Origin: Lolium rigidum
Taxonomy: Eukaryota; Streptophyta; Magnoliopsida; Poales; Poaceae
Direction: 5' to 3'
DNA: 64,000 bases
Assembly: GCF_022539505.1 (NCBI RefSeq)
Contig: NC_061510.1
Location: 35,861,047-35,925,046, forward strand
Below the pieces are notes generated by a model that made no database searches, was not told where the DNA came from, and was given only the letters and a program-made list of their open reading frames with translations. The translations under genes were made by a program, and so were the position numbers. This document shows, in pieces, positions 1 to 9,400 of the stretch (positions are counted from its first letter, which is position 1; each line of letters opens with the position of its first letter).

Positions 1-748
1 TTGGCATCTTTTGCGTCCCAATCTCCGGAACATTGTTGTACCACAAGATCTGAGTCTCCGTAGCAAATGATCCGGTGCGCACCGATTTCTTTTGCGACCT
101 TAAGCCCGTGGATCAAAGCCTCGTATTCAGCGACATTGTTTGATGCCCTGAAATGTACTTGTAAAACATATCGGAGATGATCCCCCTTGGGTGAGGTTAG
201 CGCCACACCGGCACCTAGACCCTCTTTGAGTTTGGATCCGTCAAAGTGCATCTTCCAGTATTCTATTCTTTGGTCTGGCGGCTTGTATTGCATTTCTGCC
301 CAATCAACCAAGAAATCAGCTAAAGCTTGTGATTTTATGGCGTCTCTTCTTTCATACACCGGTACGTATGGTGATATCTGAATCGCCCACTTTGCAATCT
401 TGCCGCTAGCATCTTTGTTGCACATGATATCGGAGATGGGTGCCTCAATCACCACCTTCATGGGGTGCTCCTCAAAGTAGTGCTTGAGCTTTGTGGCGGC
501 CATGAACACGCCATAAGCCATTTTCTGGAAGTGTGGGTAGTTTTGCTTTGAGAGGGAGAGCACCTCGCTCAGGTAGTATACCGGCCTCTGGACGGTTTTT
601 CCTTCCTCTTCTCTTTCTACTACCACAACCACACTTACAACTCGGTTAGTTGCTGCTATGTACAACAACATGGGCTCTCTTTCCAACGGCGAAGCCAGTA
701 TTGGTGCAGTGGCTAGCATCGTTTTTAGCTCTTTAAACGCTGCGTCGC
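1..748 (-). pseudogene. gypsy pol fragment: end of reverse transcriptase plus RNase H
   Basis: Translating the minus strand gives the RT connection region (motif VYYLSEVLS, then YPHFQKMAYGVFMAATKLKHY) followed by an RNase H domain. The acidic catalytic residues are visible in order: HFDGS (Asp), AEYEAL (Glu) and GDSDL (Asp). RNase H degrades the RNA strand of the RNA/DNA hybrid during retrotransposition. The sequence runs off the left edge before an integrase can be seen and stops at the N-run on the other side, so protease and most of RT are missing from the assembly rather than shown to be deleted. Confidence 0.8.
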
Positions 749-848
749 NNNNNNNNNNNNNNNNNNNNNNNNNNNNNNNNNNNNNNNNNNNNNNNNNNNN
801 NNNNNNNNNNNNNNNNNNNNNNNNNNNNNNNNNNNNNNNNNNNNNNNN
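749..848. other. assembly gap (100 N)
   Basis: Exactly 100 Ns lie between the gag C-terminus and the end of RT. A complete gypsy element needs protease and most of RT here, well over 1 kb, so the gap length is nominal and the true distance is larger. Confidence 0.95.
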
Positions 849-2104
849 CTTTTGTTGTTCCGGTTGTCCCGGTATTGTTCCTGGCGCTGCTGAGGCGGGT
901 TTGATTTTTTCGGCTCAACTTGCACCGCCGGTTGCATTGGATCTCCCAACGCATAGTTATCCGCCACACGTATCATTTCCGCCAAAGTTACCGGCATGTT
1001 CCGCTGTAGCTTTTGCCACAACGGCGAACCTCTGCGGCATCCATTGCAAAACCAAGCTATGGCTTGCGCTTCTATCACCCCTTCACAAGAGTTTCTAATG
1101 GAGTTCCACCGGGTCAAGTAATCCCGGTTTGTTTCCTGCGGGCGCTACACGCACAAAGCGAGCTGCTGAGGCCTGTTGGGCCTCCGGTAGGTGCTACTGA
1201 AGTTGCTCACAAAAGCTTCCTCAAAATCCAACCAACCGTTTATGCTTCCTGTCGGCAAGTTGTTCAGCCAGATTCTTGCCGGTCCCACTAGAAACGTTGG
1301 CACAATCCTCACGGCCCAACACCGGTTTCCTCCTCCGGCTACACATCCTCCGCCGCCAGCGACGTATACCGCGGTCACATAATCCGCGAGCCAATCTTCC
1401 GGCTTAGTGGTGCCATCGTATGTTTTGGTGTCACGGGGCAATTGGAAGTTGCGTACCGGTGGTTTCTCTTTCATGATCCTTGGGCCAAAGCACTTTGGAC
1501 CCGGAGGACCCTCTGCCTCTATCATTTCAGACAGGTACACTCTATCCAGACGGTGCCTTGCATCCCGTTCTAGCAGGTGCCTTTCTCCCACGCGCTCTCC
1601 CAAAGGGTTCCGGTAAGCGGTGAGTCTTGTCGAGTCGGATTCATCGTAACGTTCCGGTACCGCGGCCCTTGCCTGCCGGTACCTTGGTGGAGGCATCTCC
1701 TCCTCATCATACGCTGCCCTTGCAGCTTGGTAGTTTTGCCCGGTCTCATATCTACCGGCATGATTGTTTCCGGCATAGCCTCCTTTGGCGTAGCCTCGAT
1801 CTGCCCCTTGGCTTTTTCTACCGGCATCGTGTTGCCCGGCTTGTTGTTTTCCGGCAAGGACCGGATCGTACACAGTCATCTGCTGTGCGTTCATCTCTTT
1901 TTCTCTCCTTCTCGTCCGGATGGGGGGACGAGGCCTGCCCATGGGACTTGCTTCGGCATTCTTTGTTGAACGCGCGGATTTTGAGGCCGCAGCCTTGTTC
2001 GGCTTGGCCAGCTGCTCGAGCATTCTCGCTGCTCGATAGTTTCTAGCAGCTCTCTGACACGCTCTTGCTGTTTTGCCAAAGCATCTCCGGAAAGCGATTC
2101 GCAT
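849..2104 (-). pseudogene. gypsy gag (capsid) polyprotein, frameshifted
   Basis: A long minus-strand frame (2104-1145) carries a Gln/Arg-rich N-terminal region and then a retrotransposon gag domain, with the motifs RNFQLPRDTKTYDGTTKPEDW and ARIWLNNLP..SINGWLDFEEAF. The domain continues in another frame from about 1117 (LTRWNSIRNSCEGVIEAQA and WQKLQRNMPVTLAEMIRVAD) up to the gap, so there is a frameshift near 1120-1145. Gag would build the cytoplasmic virus-like particle. A CCHC zinc knuckle is not visible and may be in the gap. Confidence 0.75.
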
Positions 2105-2920
2105 AGCTCTACTGCAGCCTTAGCAGCTTTTATAGTTTTATCCGGGCAACTGTACTTAGGTTTCTCTACGATGCTCACAGATGCAGAGGTACTTTTGCCG
2201 ACAAGAACTTCCTTACGCAAATCCTGATCTAGATTGGAGCTTTAAGACGGTTCTCCGGTATCCTAGCAGCATGAGCACTAACAGAAGCAAAGCCATGGGC
2301 AGCGTTGTACTCACGTAGGGTTAGGTTCAGCTCGCGCTGCGCCCGGACGATGTCGGCGCCGTTCGCGAGCAGCTTTTGGCGTTGTGCCTCCGGCTCCGCC
2401 CCGAGCCGCCGCCGGGTCGATGTTCTGCGCGATGGGCGTTGCCAGCACGTTCATCGCTGCTTGGAGTGGTGTTTCCGGTGGCGCGGAAGATGCTCCCGCA
2501 GCGCCAGCGTCGCGCTCCAGCGGTGTCTTGGCCGCACGGGTCGAAGCCGCACGGCCAGCACCTTCATCCACAGCCTCCTTGCCCGCGCCGACCGCGCCGG
2601 TCATCATCACCTCGACGCTGCCGGCGGCGCGGCCAGCACAGAGCCACCTTGGCGGGTCCGGTGCCACCAGCACCGGCGAGAGGCGCTGGCGCACAGGGAC
2701 GGTGCCGAAGTAGACGCGGTGGCTGCCGAACTCGATGATGCGGCCGTTCTTGGGGAAGATGTCGCCGTTGGCGAAGCAGCCCGCGTTGTCGTTGATGAAG
2801 TCCATGGAGTAGAGGCGCTGGACGAGCGCAGACACCGTTCGCTCGCCGGCGACCTCGAGGATGCCCGCCCGAATATGAACTCCAGCAAGCGCCACTTCAT
2901 GCCCCACGGTGGGCGTCAAC

Positions 2921-3656
2921 TGTCGTCGTGGGGAACAGACAGATGCCATAGGATGGCTTAAGATGGGGCCGAATGGACGCTAGAGGATTCTGGGGAGGGT
3001 TTGTGATTAGATGGGATGAACTTCCGGATGCTTTCCTCAAGAACTTAGCCAAGGCTAGAGGTAGAAGAAGAAAGACATAAGGAAGAACTCGCTCTAGATC
3101 ATCTTCTTTATTGATCTCAACAAGTTACAAGTTTCTCAATACAAGGGCTCACCTCATATGTACATGCATCTATCCGTGAAGAGGGCTACCCCCTCTCCTT
3201 ATATAGGGGAGAGGGTGGCTTACAGGGGAAGAAACCCTAGAAACCCTAATGGCATCTTTGACTAGACAAACTACTTTACAAAGTTACTTTAATCATAGAT
3301 GACACCGGGGTCTTCTTTAATCAGGGAGGCTGACGTCCTCCGGCTTCTTTCATCGTCATCCTCTTCTTTATCGTCAGGCCTTCGTTTAAAGCTACTTTGC
3401 TTAGCTCATCTTTATCCTTTAGCTCTGGAGAGAATCTTTGACTAGTCCTGCCGATGTGCTACAGTGTACTTCTTACTGGTAGCCCGGTGTCTTTTCTATC
3501 CGGTTCCGGTATACCCCTTCTGGGGATACCGGCTTAGTTTCCCTTAGTCAAATTCTTAACTTCGTGTTCCGGTATAAACATTAAACCGGTATCTTGATGG
3601 CCTAAACCATCCGGTTTTGGCATGCCTTTGGCATACCGGGGGTCATCCCCCCAACA
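2921..3656 (-). repeat. 5' LTR of the gypsy element
   Basis: On the minus strand this unit starts TGTTGGGGGGATGACCCC at 3656 and ends CCCCACGACGACA at 2921, so it has TG...CA ends. A TATA-like box and a leader downstream support LTR identity. Just inside is TTGACGCCCACCGTGGGGC, the usual place for a primer-binding site. The second LTR and the target duplication are outside the window. Confidence 0.75.
3199..3206 (-). promoter_or_regulatory. TATA box of the gypsy LTR
   Basis: Minus strand CTATATAAGG sits in the middle of the LTR, where the U3 promoter is expected. No transcript evidence is available. Confidence 0.5.
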
Positions 3657-3840
3657 GTGGTGGAGGAGGAGGAGGAGGAGAAGGTGGTGGTGGTGGCCGC
3701 CGGAGGAGGAGAAGGTGGTGGTGGTGGTGGTGGTAGGAGGAGGAGGGAGGAGAAGGGAGGAGGTGGTGGTGGTGGTAGTGGAGAAGAAGGGAGGGGAGGA
3801 GAAGTGAGGAGATGAAGAAGTGGTGGAAGAGAAGTGGAGG
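3657..3840 (+). repeat. GGT/GGA-rich trinucleotide microsatellite
   Basis: Nearly pure purine-rich runs of TGG and AGG triplets. Open frames across it encode only poly-Trp/Arg/Val or His/Ser/Pro low-complexity strings and are not genes. It abuts the gypsy LTR, so the retrotransposon inserted at or next to it. Confidence 0.85.
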
Positions 3841-4618
3841 AGGAGAATGGCGCCTTCGAAATTCAAAATCCGGGCCAAAACTTCTGTGGCGCATGGGATG
3901 AAGATGCGGCACAGAATTTTTTTCGATTTTTTTATTTTTGCAGGAAAAAATCTTGACTTTGCCATACATTTTTACTCTTTTTGAATTTGGCGATTCTAAA
4001 AATTGTCCAACAGGGGCCCGCTCTCATTCGGATGTATAATTTCCGTGGGTATATTTTGATATATTGTGCATTTTTTCGAGTTCTTATGCAACCAAAAATT
4101 CAGTTTGATGATTTTGTCAGCCAATTTTACAAAAAAAATCGAAATTCATTTTTGTTATCTCAATGGTACTAGATGACATAATATATGGGCATCTCGAAGG
4201 ATTTTATTTTTTAAATTTTCTATCAATTTCTTTTGTATTTTACAAGACTAAAAAGGCGATCCACTTGGGGGTCGAGCTGCATGGAGAGCAAAAAAACCCG
4301 GAAAAATTATGTGGCGCATATGCCCACATGCGCCACAGAAAGTCATCTGTGGCGCATGTGGGCATATGCGCTACAGAATTTCCTTCGCCCATGTGCAGTA
4401 GGGGACCCGCGTGGGCCCTATGGAGATTCTGTGGTGCATATGCCCACATGCTCCACAGAAAGTCAAAATTCCGTGGCGCATATGGGCATATGCGCCACAG
4501 AAGTTCATCTTTCTGTGGCGCATATTTTTTGGTGCGCCACAGAAATATTTTTTGTGGAGCATATTTTTTTCGTGCGCCACAGAATACATTTCTACCTATA
4601 ATGATTTTCCTAGTAGTG
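3841..4618. mobile_element. CACTA (En/Spm) transposon end with subterminal repeats
   Basis: The right end reads TTTTCCTAGTAGTG (4605-4618), the reverse complement of a CACTACTAGGAAAA terminus of grass CACTA elements. About 300 bp inward from it are many direct and inverted copies of a motif around TGTGGCGCATATG...GCGCCACAGAA, typical of transposase-binding subterminal repeats. Another degenerate pair lies near 3888-3920. No transposase ORF is present and the left terminus was not found; the gypsy insertion may have separated it. Confidence 0.7.
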
Positions 4619-4645
4619 ATATATGATTTGAACCCCACACGTCGC

Positions 4646-4650
<5 letters not shown>

Positions 4651-4677
<27 letters not shown>
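4651..4677 (+). repeat. (GA)n microsatellite
   Basis: Thirteen to fourteen uninterrupted GA units, just outside the CACTA terminus. Confidence 0.95.
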
Positions 4678-5176
4678 TCCAGCCGCCAACACCACATCAC
4701 ATCCGAGGAGATCCATCGCCGAGCCGCCGCCATCACCATATCCACATCCATTTCTCCACCTCCATAGCCATAGTCCATCTACTTGTAATATCGCTCTCCG
4801 TGATTGGCGATATTGTAAGACTATTTGATATTTATATTGAGTCTATCTTTGCAATGTTTATGATCTTTTATCTCGTTAGGAGTGAGTGGTCGTCACGAGC
4901 TACGGGCTTGGCTGAAGTCTCACGGCGTTTACATGCATCTTTTAATATGGGAATATTGTGTTGAGTTTTAATAGGATTTTATCCTTGTTTATCATCTCTT
5001 GTCTCAATCTAAAGACTTACCAGGTACCCAAGTTATGAGAATCGATCAAGGATTGAGGGGGTATGAGTGGCGCTTCAACGTCTAGATCGAAACCCTGTGA
5101 CAGAAGGGTTAGTACAATAGAGGACATGAGATCCATTTGGGGTAGCGTCACTTTATGTAATGATTTGGTATGTTTA
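4678..5176. other. intergenic, no gene seen
   Basis: Mixed sequence with no coding frame of note. It ends at the target duplication of the next element. It may be old repeat DNA but I recognise no family. Confidence 0.5.
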
Positions 5177-5185
5177 ATTACTCAA

Positions 5186-5722
5186 GAAGAAAGTCCACTT
5201 TTGGTCCTTGAATTCTAGTGAAAGTTCACTTTTGGTCCTAGAACTTCTATCTGGTTTAAAATGAACCTTAAACTCTCAGAATCATTCACTTTTAGTCCTT
5301 ACCCCGATTGAGCTAGGCAAATATCTGCCATAGGTGCCCAAAAACTCAAGGTAACGGTGCAAGGGTAGAAAAACGGGACGATGTTGATAAGCAAACAAGG
5401 AGACCTTTGTGGCGCAATCCTTCATGTGAATTAGAAGGGAGAGAAATCAAGCGAGAGACTGGTTCAGTGACCCAAAGGTTTGTTGTTTTTTGCATTGTGA
5501 CGTTTGGTTTAACATCTCAGTTAGTTTGGGCTTAATCTGGTTCTAAACCAATTTGGTTGGTTCCCTATTTTTTTTCTTTCCACGCCAGTAATTTGCTCTC
5601 AACTGCAAAGGGATGAAAAATGAACTATTATGAGAGTTCAAGGTTCATTCTAGACTAAAAATAAATTTTGGAACTGAAAGTGAACTTTTCCAAGAGTTCA
5701 AGATGAGAATTGGACTTTCTTC
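5186..5722. mobile_element. non-autonomous Mutator-like element (MULE-MITE) with 9-bp TSD
   Basis: Both ends read GAAGAAAGTCCA inward and form imperfect terminal inverted repeats of roughly 100 bp. The element is flanked by a perfect 9-bp direct repeat ATTACTCAA (5177-5185 and 5723-5731). Nine-base duplications and long inverted ends are diagnostic of the Mutator superfamily. At 537 bp it has no transposase and would need one in trans. Confidence 0.85.
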
Positions 5723-5928
5723 ATTACTCAATGAACACCCTGAGCTGCAGAGATGTGGTAGTGGATCAAAATCTACAATCGTTGTAGCTCGCAAAACCTA
5801 TAGAGAATTAAAACACGCCGCCCACAATATTTACACTGAGAATGTACGAAAGAATTCCATACTAACATACGTTGTACTTTGGGAATATAAAAAAACAAAT
5901 TTCTGCAAAAAATACTCATATGTTACTA

Positions 5929-6031
5929 CTCTCTCCGGTCCATATTACTTGTCTCTAATATAGATATATCTAAAAATAAAATATGTCTAGATACATCCAT
6001 ATTAGCGACAGTAAATATGAATCGGAGGGGG
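5929..6031. mobile_element. Stowaway-type MITE
   Basis: A 103-bp unit flanked by TA dinucleotides, starting CTCTCTCCGGTCCATATTAC and ending AAATATGAATCGGAGGGGG. Its inverted ends match the Tc1/mariner-derived Stowaway pattern of grasses. Confidence 0.75.
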
Positions 6032-6567
6032 TACTATGTTTTGTTAGAAATTTGTTTTTTCTAGAGCTCAAAACATAGCGACTTTTCTAGCAAAATTCCG
6101 CACGGATATATGGACCATGTATATGTATTTATAAAATATTGGTTGTAATATTTAAAACTTGAAAGTACCAATTTTAATTTTTTTTAAAGAGACATTGTGC
6201 GTGCGTGTGCGTGTGATGCACTGAGGCTTACAATCAATTGGCTATGCTTTCAGCAGTTATCCTCTCCGCACTTGGCTACCCAGCGTTTACCCCTAGTACA
6301 AGCCTAATAAAGGCAGCCACAGCCAAATCTAATGAAATACGGAGTACATAATGATTTGACATCGGAGCGATATATGGCAACACCTCTACAATACAACGTA
6401 CCATCGCGAAATATTCCCTGAGGCAGCTACCCCTAGTACAAGGCTAATAAGAGTAGCTACAGTGTGTCAAAACCAAATGTGCTACCTAGGCAATATTTGG
6501 AACCGCTGTTAAATTGCTCACCCCTCCACAGCGTGATGGGATGCCAAAATCTTCACGGTACGGTCCA
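6032..6567. other. intergenic, no gene seen
   Basis: Contains a short GT/GC-rich run near 6197-6213 and two diverged copies of a roughly 35-bp phrase beginning ACCCCTAGTACAAG (near 6289 and 6427). No coding signal. Confidence 0.5.
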
Positions 6568-6586
6568 CATACAACTAAACGTCAGT

Positions 6587-8140
6587 TTTAAATTAATAAA
6601 ACCCTCAACCGGCTAGGATACAGAAGTATTGATTACACAAACTTGAATACTAAGATAAAAGAAAGAGGTAAAGTCCTAGAGAAACTACAAAGAATTCGAC
6701 CCGGCAGCGCCACCAAAGAACCCTCGTGAACAAGCTACGGAGAACTGCCGCGGACAGAAAGAGACGTGGCGAGCGAAGAGGAGAAGCACCAGCGTCAAAG
6801 AGATGAAGATCCGGCTCCGAGACCGCCTCGTCGTGCTGCTACCGAAGGAGGGATCCTTCCCTCCTCACCCAGGCTCGAGGGTGTCGAACCACCGGCCACC
6901 ACATAACATAGAGGTGGTTGAGCGCCCAAAAAAGCCTTGAACTTGCTGACTGCCGCCACAAGCCTCACCATAGCCACACCCAAACCGCACCACCGTCATT
7001 GTCACCACACCGATAGCCCTCTGTCCCCTCGACCCAAAGCGGCGCCTCCAAGGAGGAGAGCGACGCATTGCGCCATCGTCGCCCGGCCGTAGCATGAGTT
7101 TTCACCCGGGAAGAAGAGGAATAGGGGGACGGTACCTCACCATCCCTTCAAGAAGGAGAACGACGATAGTATCGTCGTTGCCGATGTGGCTGACACAGAG
7201 CCAACCAAGAGTATCCCCCGGCAACTCCCCACAGAGCTCGCACGGACGCAGAACGGGCAGTCCGAGGACCAACCATGCCGTATATAGCGCAGAAAGACCG
7301 AATAGTGGAGACGCCAATGAACAGACGAAGAAAGCGCCGGAGCACTACTACGCCGCAACCAGCCTTCCGTCGGCTCCTCACCATCCACACGGCCAAGAAG
7401 ACCGGCCAGCACCAGTGAACGCCACCCGCCTTCCGGTCGACGTCGCCACCCACCGTCCAGGGCCGCCGCCCCGGCGTCCAAACTCAGCCCGCCGAAGATC
7501 CGAGGGAACACGGTGGACAACAGAGCAAGGGATTCGCGTCCGTAGGTGTGCGACGGCCAGCAACATCACCACGACCCTGGAAGTGGCCAGAACGGCACCT
7601 GCAGCCCCATGGCTGCCTGAGGTACGAGATCTGGGGACTTGATGGGCTTGGCCGGGCCCGGGGCCACTGTCGTGGCCCGAGCGTGAGGTGGCCGCCCCGG
7701 CCGTGCTACGCGTCCGGCTCCACTTGCAGGGCATTGCTCCGCCGCCAGACCGCCATGGCGCCGTGGTCGACCACCCTCGCGCCGCCCGCCTCCATCAGTC
7801 TGCAGCGGGCCGAGCTCGCGTCGCCCGCCGTAGCAGAAGCTCCCGAGGAAGTCGCCGCCCCGAGCACGCACAACCCGCAGAGACGACGTACCACCGTCGA
7901 GCGGCCCCGCTGCCACGCCCCCTGCCCAGCGCCGCGCCTCCAAGCACCGATGCAGCCCGCGCCGCCATCACCGTGAGGAGGAGAGGAGACGCCCCGCCAA
8001 CGCTGCCCGAGATTCGCCCGGTGGCGCCTCCTGGTGGCGGCGAGGCAGGAGAGGAGGAGGACGGGGGCAGGCGGCGGCGCACTAGGGTTTCGCCCCGGGA
8101 CTCGCGGGAGCCCAGGACGAAACGTTTCAACTGAACTTTG
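6587..8140 (-). mobile_element. LINE-derived (non-LTR) insertion with 19-bp TSD
   Basis: A perfect 19-bp direct repeat CATACAACTAAACGTCAGT flanks the unit (6568-6586 and 8141-8159). That length is typical of target-primed reverse transcription. Read on the minus strand it begins with a very GC-rich leader containing AAACCCTAG-type motifs and ends CGGTTGAGGGTTTTATTAATTTAAA, which resembles grass LINE 3' ends. No endonuclease or reverse transcriptase is visible, so it is an internally deleted or non-autonomous copy. The several GC-rich open frames inside show no recognisable domain. Confidence 0.75.
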
Positions 8141-8159
8141 CATACAACTAAACGTCAGT

Positions 8160-9400
8160 GAACAACTTTATTCTTTATCCCACCCACAGGCCGTTTGGTC
8201 GAGTTCTTCCTTGGCGTTGTGCAGGATCTAGTTGTTTATTGTTTGTTAAAATATGACGTAGGCATGGTTCTCTCTTCGTTTGGGCGAGTACTTGCGCTGG
8301 TTCTCTCTTTTTTTTTTTCTTTTGCTTTGACAACCTCTACAGTGGAGGGAATCCATGGCAAAAAACAAATTCACTATTTAAAACGCCTATTTGGCATACA
8401 CTATAGCTGCGCTAAGATGTCCTGGACGTTGATCGAGAGTGTCCAGACCACAAGGCTGGCAGGCCCTATCAATCACTATCGAGGTGGCGCGACGGAAGAC
8501 GATCGGTCAGGCTCGAAACACAATGGTAGCAAAGTCGAACCGGAGGTCCGACCAAGCTCTCGGACAGTAACTTGATTACAGGAGCCGTGGGTGTAGCTCA
8601 TAAAAGAATCATTTGGCTACCAGATCAAAGAAATAGTCCGTGTGATGATATACGGCGGCCATGGCTGACAGATTGAAAGTTTGGATCACGCAAGCAAGCA
8701 GCGGGTATAGAAGTGGCACTAATCATGACCAACAAAATGGAACTTTGGACTGAAAGTGGCTACAACTGCACCCCCGTCGTCCAAAAAAGCATGCTTGTAA
8801 ATACCACTAATATAAACCTAGTCATGCCACTGGCCTTAGCAAACAAAAGTTGCTGCATCACCTACCTCTTTTCTCCGAGAGAAACAAGTTTTTCGGTTTC
8901 ACAAAACTCTGCTTAACGTTCAGTAACCTTTTTAACAACTAAAATATTTCTCCCTACAAATACAGTGTCAAAACTTCTATCTACTGTTGTGCACCATGAA
9001 TTGAGATGGGGAATAGTGGCAATCAAAACAAGCTCATCTTATTTACACGGTTCTTTCACTATATGCACATGTATACATAGAAAGACAACTTGGAACAGAA
9101 AACGAACTGCAGTGCAAGTACACAGCACCACGCACCATTTCTATTTCGTCCATATATACTCCGGAACGGCAGGTACATCCCATTTAAAAGATTGGGTTGC
9201 ATCATCATACTGTAATGTTGATGCTCTCCGTCTTCAACCAGACAAGCCCTACTATTCAGCGGAACAGCTTAACCACTTGGGCAGTCTAGTCCTCCATTCT
9301 TAGTTGCGTACCATGTTTTCTCTTCCTTTTGTCCCATCAAACCGTAGTCCATCTGAAGATCACACCAGGAAGAAGACATTGTTGCCAGGAATTGGCAATA
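8160..9400. other. 3' flank of the DENN gene, no other gene seen
   Basis: AT-rich sequence downstream of the DENN stop codon. Part is presumably its 3' UTR, but the polyadenylation site cannot be fixed by eye. Confidence 0.5.

Larger units (their letters stand above)
1..3656 (-). mobile_element. Ty3/gypsy LTR retrotransposon, 5' part (cut by window edge)
   Basis: Read on the minus strand the order is LTR (3656 to 2921), a GC-rich leader (about 2920-2105), gag (2104 to about 849), an assembly gap (848-749), then the end of reverse transcriptase and RNase H (748 to 1). Integrase and the second LTR would lie left of the window. RT/RNase H directly after gag, with any integrase beyond it, is gypsy order. 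Reading frames are interrupted, so this copy is probably dead. A leader ORF at 2311-2949 begins inside the LTR and resembles nothing I recognise. The family name is not certain. Confidence 0.85.

Noticed and set aside
2305..2961. ORFs on both strands of the gypsy leader (up to 218 codons)
   Set aside because: Composition-driven open frames in a GC-rich leader; only the gag and pol frames carry recognisable motifs.
3534..3969. Minus-strand and plus-strand ORFs of poly-His/Ser/Pro and poly-Val/Trp
   Set aside because: They are translations of the GGT/GGA microsatellite; no start context, domain or gene structure.
4310..4590. Regularly repeated GCGCCACAGAA units that look CRISPR-like
   Set aside because: Repeats are inverted as well as direct, spacers are not uniform, and they sit at a CACTA terminus in a plant genome.
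7094..8134. Several overlapping GC-rich ORFs of 100-180 codons on both strands
   Set aside because: They lie inside the LINE-derived insert, overlap each other in all frames and show no domain; GC-rich sequence lacks stops by composition.
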